Part shown: positions 8,116 through 12,916 of the stretch, in pieces
How the letters are laid out: each line of letters begins with the position of its first letter
How positions within the stretch are numbered: the first letter of the stretch is position 1
NCBI GenBank assembly: GCA_031288955.1
Contig: JAITQJ010000143.1
Span: forward strand, 1 to 12,916
DNA from: Planctomycetaceae bacterium
Lineage (GTDB): Bacteria; Planctomycetota; Planctomycetia; Pirellulales; Thermoguttaceae
Length of the DNA stretch: 12,916 bases
Direction of reading: 5' to 3'
Position numbers and translations under genes: made by a program
Notes under the pieces: model-generated
Database searches by the model: none
What the model was told of the DNA's origin: nothing
What the model saw: only the letters and a program-made list of their open reading frames with translations

Positions 8116-8883
8116 TCACCTTTCAATCTTTTCCATAATTTCGTCGGGAATGTCGAAGTTGGAAGACACTTTCTGAATGTCGTCGTGGTCGTCGAGCATT
8201 TCCATTAACTTCATTACTTTTGCGGCGGTGTCTTCATCGTTGACCGCAGCGCGGTCTTTGGGCATTAAACTCAACTGGGAGTCTTCCGCTTCGATGTCCG
8301 CCTTTTGCAGAGCCTGCGAAACGGATTCATAAGCGTCCGGCGCACAGGTAATTTCAAAGTTTTCGTCTGTTTCACTAACATCATCGGCACCGGCTTCGAG
8401 GGCGATTTCCATCACGGCATCTTCCGTTAGAACGGTTTTTTTTGCCGTCGTTTTCGGAATGACAAAAAGCCCTTTTTTCTCGAAGTTCCACGCGACGCAG
8501 CCGGTAGTACCGAGTTTTCCTCCGCAGGCTTCAAAGATTTTTTTGATTTCAGGGGCAGTCCGGTTGCGGTTGTCGGTAACGGCTTCGGCAAGGACAGCAA
8601 CGCCTCCGGGACCATAACCTTCATAGACGAGTTCGTCGAGATTATCGTTATCGTCGCCGCCGCTGCCGCGTTTGATGGCTCGTTGGATATTTTCTTTCGG
8701 CAGGGAAACGGCTTTGGCTTCATCAATAGCCGCGCGGAGCCGAATGTTGTTATCGGGGTCGGCACCGCCTAATTTTGCGGCGATGATGATGGCTTTCGCC
8801 AATTTACTCCAAAGTTTTCCGCGCTTGGCATCAACCAACGCTTTCTTGTGTTTTATACCAGCCCAATGCGAATGTCCAGACAT
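8116..8883 (-). CDS. yebC: YebC/PmpR (TACO1) family protein
   Basis: The 255-residue protein has the length and hallmark sequence of the family: MSGHSHWAGIKHKKA at the N-terminus, DAKRGKLWSKLAKAI (18-32), the PKENIQRAIKRG helix (62-73), the YEGYGPGGVA signature (about 86-95) and TDNRNRT (102-108). The acidic C-terminus (DDHDDIQKVSSNFDIP) is also typical. Members were long annotated as transcriptional regulators. More recent work, as I recall it, supports a role in translation, helping ribosomes through difficult stretches such as proline-rich ones, like mitochondrial TACO1. It is cytoplasmic. The ATG at 8883 starts the conserved N-terminus exactly. A strong promoter lies 60-90 bases upstream. 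A run of eight A on the coding strand (TTAKKT codons, near 8433-8440) is the longest A-tract in the gene. Confidence 0.95.
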   Translation of the reverse strand: MSGHSHWAGIKHKKALVDAKRGKLWSKLAKAIIIAAKLGGADPDNNIRLRAAIDEAKAVSLPKENIQRAIKRGSGGDDNDNLDELVYEGYGPGGVAVLAEAVTDNRNRTAPEIKKIFEACGGKLGTTGCVAWNFEKKGLFVIPKTTAKKTVLTEDAVMEIALEAGADDVSETDENFEITCAPDAYESVSQALQKADIEAEDSQLSLMPKDRAAVNDEDTAAKVMKLMEMLDDHDDIQKVSSNFDIPDEIMEKIER

Positions 8884-8946
8884 AAATTTTTAAGAATGAA
8901 ACGTGAAGAAACGGTACGGTGTTGAGACACTTTTATTGTACTGTTA

Positions 8947-8974
8947 AGTATAATCCGGCTTGGTTAATAGTCAA
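8947..8974 (-). promoter_or_regulatory. Strong sigma-70-type promoter for yebC
   Basis: On the minus strand TTGACT (plus-strand positions 8969-8974) and TATACT (8947-8952) are separated by 16 bases. Each box matches consensus in five of six positions. The predicted transcription start near 8940 leaves a leader of about 57 bases before the yebC ATG at 8883. This is the best promoter match I found in the window. The rest of the 242-bp gap (8884-9125) holds no gene I can support. Confidence 0.6.
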
Positions 8975-9125
8975 GTCCCCGCCGCTCTTGATATAACTGC
9001 CGCTGCCGTCAAGACGTGAACGGGCTTTTTCATCACACTCCAGCCGCAACCGGCGATATGCGTACAGTTTTTAACGACTTAACCTGTGATAATACATAGA
9101 CTTACGATATGTTCTTACAAAAATG

Positions 9126-11216
9126 CTAGGCAGGAGTATTCTCTTTTTCATTACAGTTGAACCACGGCTTTATCCATTTCGTCCAAAAGCCGCGGGAAGC
9201 GTCATTGTCTTTATCGCTTATCGTTTTCGGGACAACTTGCATCGGCAGCAAGATACAAAAATGCGAACCTGTGTTTTGTCCGCTTTCCGCAGTTAAGGTG
9301 CCGCCCATCAACTCGACAATACGTTTTGCTAATAACAAACTCGTGCCGATACCAAGATACTGCTGTCCGCCGGCATCGGCAGAACTATCCGCTGCAACGC
9401 TTTCGGCATCATCCGAAGACGACAGCGAAAACATCTTCGCTATCCGGTTCCGCTGATCGCTGTCTATGTGACCGGTATCCGTGATGTCAAAACGAATTTC
9501 GGCGTAAGAAATACCCTTGTGCATTTTCCAGGAGCCGAACGCTGCTGTTAAACCAACATCACCCTCCTGTGTCAGATTGATGTTATAACTTAAAAGCGTT
9601 ATCAGCACCTGCCGCAAACGTTCGGGGGCACCGAAAACGTCCTTCGGCAACTCCGTTTCAAAATGCAGCGAAAAATGTATGTTCTTTTTCTCTGCCTGCG
9701 GCGAAACAATATCAGCAACGTCCTGAATCAAATACGGCAAATCGAACGGCTGCGGCTGGATAACGATTTGCCCCTCATCAAAGTTCGTCAAGTCGAGAAC
9801 ATTACCGACAACAGTCAAAAGACGCTTCTCGATACTCTGTACCGCCGCGACGGCTCCTAATTGACTCTTGTTGCGGCACTGCTGTTTCAAATGCTCAACG
9901 GCAGCGAACAATTCATTGAGCGGTGTTTTGATTTCCTGACTGATATGAGCCAGAAACCGGGTTTTGAATTTTTCTCCGTGTTCGGCTTCGATGAGTTTGA
10001 TTTGGTCGCTCAAGTTACACCACGTCATCGCAATAAAATCGGTGAGTTCCGGTGTTACAATATAGTCGCACGTTGCCAGTGCCATATATGTAGTGCCGTC
10101 GTATCGTTTCAGACACGTCTCAAAGGTCATATTTTTACGCTGCCGCAATTGTTCGACAAATTTTATCCAGTCTTTTTCTGACGAAATCCACTGGTTGAAA
10201 AAATAGGCGCTCTTTTTACCGGATGCCTGCTTTTCATTTTGCGAAGACAGCGTTGCAGTGAATTCGTAATATCCCGCTGCCTGTCTTGCTGCCTCATTGC
10301 CGTAAAGGATAGTGCCGTCAATGTCCACCCAGCAAACCGGAAAGGCGGAATGTTCTATCACGGCTTGCGACCTTGTACGGAAACTCTCCGCAAGAATCCG
10401 GGCAGTTTCGTTATAAATCAGCAGACCGATAAAATTCTGCCCGATAGGAAAAACGACAACCTCGCTGTAACCGTCGGATAAGTCCGAATTGTAGATATGA
10501 TAGATGCCTGATTTTCCGTCGGCGGCATCTTCGATTCCCTGCCGCCATTTGTCTCCGGTATCGTGCGAGGTAACGGATATGCCGGAGTATAATGACAGAA
10601 GCGAGCGTCCCTGTACTTCCTGAATTGTTTTACCATAACGCTTCAGTTCCGTTTCGTTTATATCCGTAATGGTGTAATCGGCAGGACGACCGGTTTCGTC
10701 ACGGACGACGGCGGCAATGACGGCTCCGTTGGTCATCGCCGTGAAAAAACTTTTGTGCCGTTCTTCGTCAGCGTGCAATCTTTCAAGCAGTTGCTTGTTT
10801 TCGGTAATATCCCGAAGAATCGTCAGGACACCGTTGACTCCGCCGTCTTTATCAAGAATGGGAAAAACATTGCTGCGGAGCCATCTGCCTTTGCCGGTAC
10901 TTTCACGAGGGTATTCAAAGAAGCGGATTTTCTCTCCCGCTCTTGTTCTTCCTTGCAGTCCAGCACATATCATACAATCGCCGCACGGTTCGCTGCGCTG
11001 GTGTAGAATTTCGTAGCAGTGCTGCTTTTCTAAATCGGCACAGGGAAACATTTGCACGAACGCATCATTCTTTTTGCGGATATGAAATGTTCGGTCGATA
11101 CAAACGAGTCCATCACTGATGACGGTAAAGAGGTCGGGCAGAACAAGTTCTTCCGGCTGCGATGCCGAATCGGCTGATGCCGTCAGTTCCGTGTTATTGC
11201 TGGATATGTGCGTCAT
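9126..11216 (-). CDS. Three-PAS histidine-kinase-like protein with degenerate catalytic site (probable pseudokinase)
   Basis: The 696-residue protein has no membrane segment or signal peptide, so it is probably cytoplasmic. Domains in order are PAS 1 (about 26-140, closing with LTILRDITENK), PAS 2 (about 152-272), PAS 3 (about 283-400), a DHp helix pair (about 410-480) and a HATPase_c-like domain (about 525-660). There is no receiver domain. The H-box reads FLAHISQEIKTPLNEL (421-436), where the family has S-H-E, so the phospho-accepting His is Gln427 (codon CAG at 9936-9938). The ATP site is also eroded. In the N-box, LRQVLITLLSYNINLT (534-549), Thr540 and Tyr544 replace the usual Asn residues. 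The G1 box is DTGHID (580-585), lacking the second Gly. The G2 box GIGTSLLL (622-629) has Ser626 for Gly. A Ser/Asp-rich insert precedes G2. PAS 1 has a Cys cluster (C67, C78, C81, C84). The gene starts 86 bp after the MBOAT stop on the same strand, so co-transcription is possible. Its architecture is certain; lack of kinase activity is inferred. Confidence 0.85.
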   Translation of the reverse strand: MTHISSNNTELTASADSASQPEELVLPDLFTVISDGLVCIDRTFHIRKKNDAFVQMFPCADLEKQHCYEILHQRSEPCGDCMICAGLQGRTRAGEKIRFFEYPRESTGKGRWLRSNVFPILDKDGGVNGVLTILRDITENKQLLERLHADEERHKSFFTAMTNGAVIAAVVRDETGRPADYTITDINETELKRYGKTIQEVQGRSLLSLYSGISVTSHDTGDKWRQGIEDAADGKSGIYHIYNSDLSDGYSEVVVFPIGQNFIGLLIYNETARILAESFRTRSQAVIEHSAFPVCWVDIDGTILYGNEAARQAAGYYEFTATLSSQNEKQASGKKSAYFFNQWISSEKDWIKFVEQLRQRKNMTFETCLKRYDGTTYMALATCDYIVTPELTDFIAMTWCNLSDQIKLIEAEHGEKFKTRFLAHISQEIKTPLNELFAAVEHLKQQCRNKSQLGAVAAVQSIEKRLLTVVGNVLDLTNFDEGQIVIQPQPFDLPYLIQDVADIVSPQAEKKNIHFSLHFETELPKDVFGAPERLRQVLITLLSYNINLTQEGDVGLTAAFGSWKMHKGISYAEIRFDITDTGHIDSDQRNRIAKMFSLSSSDDAESVAADSSADAGGQQYLGIGTSLLLAKRIVELMGGTLTAESGQNTGSHFCILLPMQVVPKTISDKDNDASRGFWTKWIKPWFNCNEKENTPA

Positions 11217-11302
11217 CGGAAGCGGGGCGATTAGAGAGACCGCGCAAGCATTCTACATCAACGCCGCCGTCTTTGCAACCGCAGGGGCTTCGCTTTGTGC
11301 TG

Positions 11303-12803
11303 CTAAAACTGGAAGTAGATAAACGCTCCGCCGCCGACAGAGAAAAACGTGAATATCATCAACAGCACAACGGCAACACCCGCCTGAATGAAAATGCCGG
11401 ATTGGGCAAAACGTTCAGTACATACCGTTTTCCACGAAACCGGCGTAAAGTGCATAAAATAACCGAGCAAAAGCGTTAGAATAAACCACCAACTGAAACC
11501 GGATATTCCGCCGCTCCAGGCTGCAATACGTGAAATAACCGTCCACGCACAACCGGCACCGCTCAATGTTTCCGTTGCCTGCGACCGGAAGAATATCCAG
11601 CAAAGCACAACGATATGAAATGTTAAAAACCAGCGAAAAAAGAGAAATGCCTTTGACTGTCCTTCCAGATTGAGCAGCCGTTTTCCGCCGAAGAGGAGTC
11701 TTTCTATCGCCAACCAAATGCCGTGAATACCGCCCCAAATCACAAAGTTCCACGCCGCACCGTGCCAAAGTCCGCCGAGAAGCATTGTGATAAAAAGATT
11801 CCGGTACATATTGAACGTGCCGTACCGGTTACCGCCCAGCGGAATGTACAAATAATCCCGCAGCCAGGTTGAAAGCGAAATATGCCAACGCCGCCAAAAG
11901 TCAGTCAAACTCGTTGCCGAATAGGGACGGTTAAAATTGACCGGCAAACGGAAACCCAATATCGTTGCCGAACCGATGGCGATGTCGCTGTAAGCGGAAA
12001 AGTCGCAGTAAATCTGCATTGCATAAGCATAGACGGCAAGAAGCAGTGCCGCACCGGAAAAAAGTTCGGGATTCTTAAAAGCCGGGTCAACAAGCGTTGC
12101 AGCAAGGACATCGGCTATCATTATCTTTTTCAGCAAACCGGAGAGAATCAGGTAAAAACCGCGAACGGCTTCATCGTCGTTGTATGTTGGAGTGCGGTTT
12201 AATTGCGGGAGAAAGTCGGCGGCACGGACAATCGGACCGGCAACCAACTGCGGAAAAAAGGCAACGAAAAGAGCAAATTTCGGGAAATCATTGGTCGCTT
12301 TAATCTGTCCTTTGTAAATATCGAGCGTGTAACTCAACGTTTGGAAAGTATAAAACGAAATGCCGACCGGCAAGATGACTTGCAGCATCGGTACGGAAAG
12401 ATGAATACCGCACAAGTCAGCCAGCATTTTGAAGTTTTCAAGAAAAAAATCGCAGTATTTGAAAAAGCCGAGGCAGCCGAGATTCAGCACCAGACAAAGC
12501 GTCAGCCAACTCTTACGGACAGTTTTGGAATCGCTGTGTCCGATAATCTGACCGGCAGTATAATTGGTAATGGTCGAAAATAGAATCAAACCGGAGAGCC
12601 GCCAATCCCAGCAGCAGTAGAAATAATAACTAACGGCGAGCAGCCACCAAATCCATAAGCGGGAGAACAAGACTGCGTAATTTACCCCCCCCCCCCCATT
12701 TTAACATTCTGTCAGAAATCTTCGATTGCAAAAAGACGATTAACCAAAAGACAACGGCAACAATCGGCAGGAAAAAAGCGTATTCAAAACTGTTAAAGAA
12801 CAT
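11303..12803 (-). CDS. MBOAT family O-acyltransferase (AlgI/PatA-like), frame-shifted at a G13 tract; probable phase-variable gene
   Basis: MBOAT proteins are multi-pass inner-membrane enzymes that move acyl groups toward exported polysaccharide, peptidoglycan or other surface polymers. The main reading frame runs from 12670 to 11303 (455 residues from a TTG). It contains the AlgI-type core: PVGISFYTFQTLSYTLDIY (101-119), CDFSAYSDIAIG (222-233), FWRRWHISLSTWLRDYLYIP (258-277), the WHG motif with the invariant His303, a second His316, and the typical FIYFQF C-terminus. The family's N-terminal helix is missing from that frame. It is found upstream at ATG 12803 as MFFNSFEYAFFLPIVAVVF in a frame one base off, separated by 13 G residues (12685-12697). 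With 12 G the gene encodes one 499-residue protein with W-G-G-G-V at the tract, in a cytoplasmic-type linker. As sequenced it is OFF. A pure TTG-started product would lack the first membrane helix. No SGNH/AlgJ-type partner is visible; one could lie to the right of the window. Confidence 0.85.
12630..12803 (-). CDS. 57-residue OFF-phase product of the MBOAT gene
   Basis: Translation from the natural ATG at 12803 passes through the 13-G tract as TGG-GGG-GGG-GGG-GGT and ends at TAG (12630-12632). The peptide has 57 residues: the first membrane helix, a short basic loop (LQSKISDRMLKW), four Gly and a 17-residue out-of-frame tail. It is not expected to have a function of its own. It shows what the sequenced variant would make. 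Confidence 0.6.
   Translation of the reverse strand: MFFNSFEYAFFLPIVAVVFWLIVFLQSKISDRMLKWGGGGKLRSLVLPLMDLVAARR
12685..12697. repeat. Mononucleotide tract, 13 C on plus strand (13 G on coding strand of MBOAT)
   Basis: An uninterrupted run of 13 identical bases lies 35 codons into the MBOAT coding frame. No other G or C run in the window comes near this length. Long G/C runs inside the 5' part of surface-modifying genes are the classic substrate for slipped-strand mispairing. The count of 13 places the two halves out of frame; 12, 9 or 15 would restore the frame. A miscount in sequencing or assembly is the main alternative. Confidence 0.9.
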
Positions 12804-12848
12804 AATTTTAGCCGGTTATTTATTTGGCTCTTGCCTGGTATTGGCATT

Positions 12849-12864
12849 TTTATCGTATGATAAA
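12849..12864. promoter_or_regulatory. Small palindrome upstream of the MBOAT gene
   Basis: TTTATC-gtat-GATAAA is a perfect 6-bp inverted repeat 46 bases upstream of the MBOAT ATG at 12803, in AT-rich DNA expected to hold its promoter. It may be an operator or chance. No confident -35/-10 pair could be assigned in the 113 bases available (12804-12916). Confidence 0.25.
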
Positions 12865-12916
12865 CTTGTTCGGTAACTGGGAAGTAGGCAAACTGTATAA
12901 ATTCGATAAAATAAAA

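Noticed and set aside
8433..8440. Run of eight T (A on the coding strand) in yebC as a second phase-variable site
   Set aside because: It simply encodes Lys-Lys and neighbours in frame, is moderate in length, and yebC is intact and a housekeeping gene.
8971..9033. 20-codon frame MKKPVHVLTAAAVISRAAGT on the minus strand with a GGAG upstream
   Set aside because: It overlaps the -35 box of the yebC promoter, is very short and has no recognised homolog; chance is the simpler explanation.

Overview
The window looks like chromosomal DNA of a Gram-negative-type bacterium of moderate GC content. A planctomycete (Planctomycetota, possibly Pirellulales) is my best guess. The grounds are the style of the YebC and RNase Y proteins and the general lack of clear Shine-Dalgarno sequences. 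This is an inference from remembered family resemblance, not a database result. I see no rRNA, tRNA, CRISPR array or insertion sequence.

Layout. The left part reads on the plus strand. It holds a possible 3' end of an unidentified gene (1-60), a GIY-YIG nuclease-family protein (113-928), a 217-bp gap rich in inverted repeats, a large RND efflux permease (1146-4427) and RNase Y (4572-6131). RNase Y converges on the next gene across a short hairpin that could terminate transcription from both sides. Everything to the right reads on the minus strand. From right to left these are an MBOAT O-acyltransferase (11303-12803), a PAS-containing histidine-kinase-like protein (9126-11216), a YebC/TACO1-family regulator (8116-8883) and indolepyruvate:ferredoxin oxidoreductase subunit alpha (6186-7955). 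Most of these are housekeeping or metabolic genes without an obvious shared pathway.

Two features stand out. First, the MBOAT gene has a typical AlgI/PatA-like N-terminus starting at 12803. It is joined to the rest of the protein by an uninterrupted run of 13 G residues on the coding strand (12685-12697). With 13 G the two parts are out of frame by one base and translation stops after 57 residues. With 12 G (or 9, or 15) a 499-residue enzyme is restored. This is the architecture of a slipped-strand phase-variation switch for a cell-surface or polysaccharide O-acylation enzyme, captured here in the OFF phase. A homopolymer sequencing error must be excluded. Second, the adjacent downstream 'histidine kinase' has Gln in place of the phospho-accepting His in an otherwise canonical H-box. 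It has also lost key residues of the N, G1 and G2 ATP-binding boxes, so it looks like a sensory pseudokinase with three PAS domains.

Lesser observations are a cluster of tandem hairpins between the GIY-YIG and RND genes, an iorA without iorB beside it, and an inverted repeat in the iorA leader.
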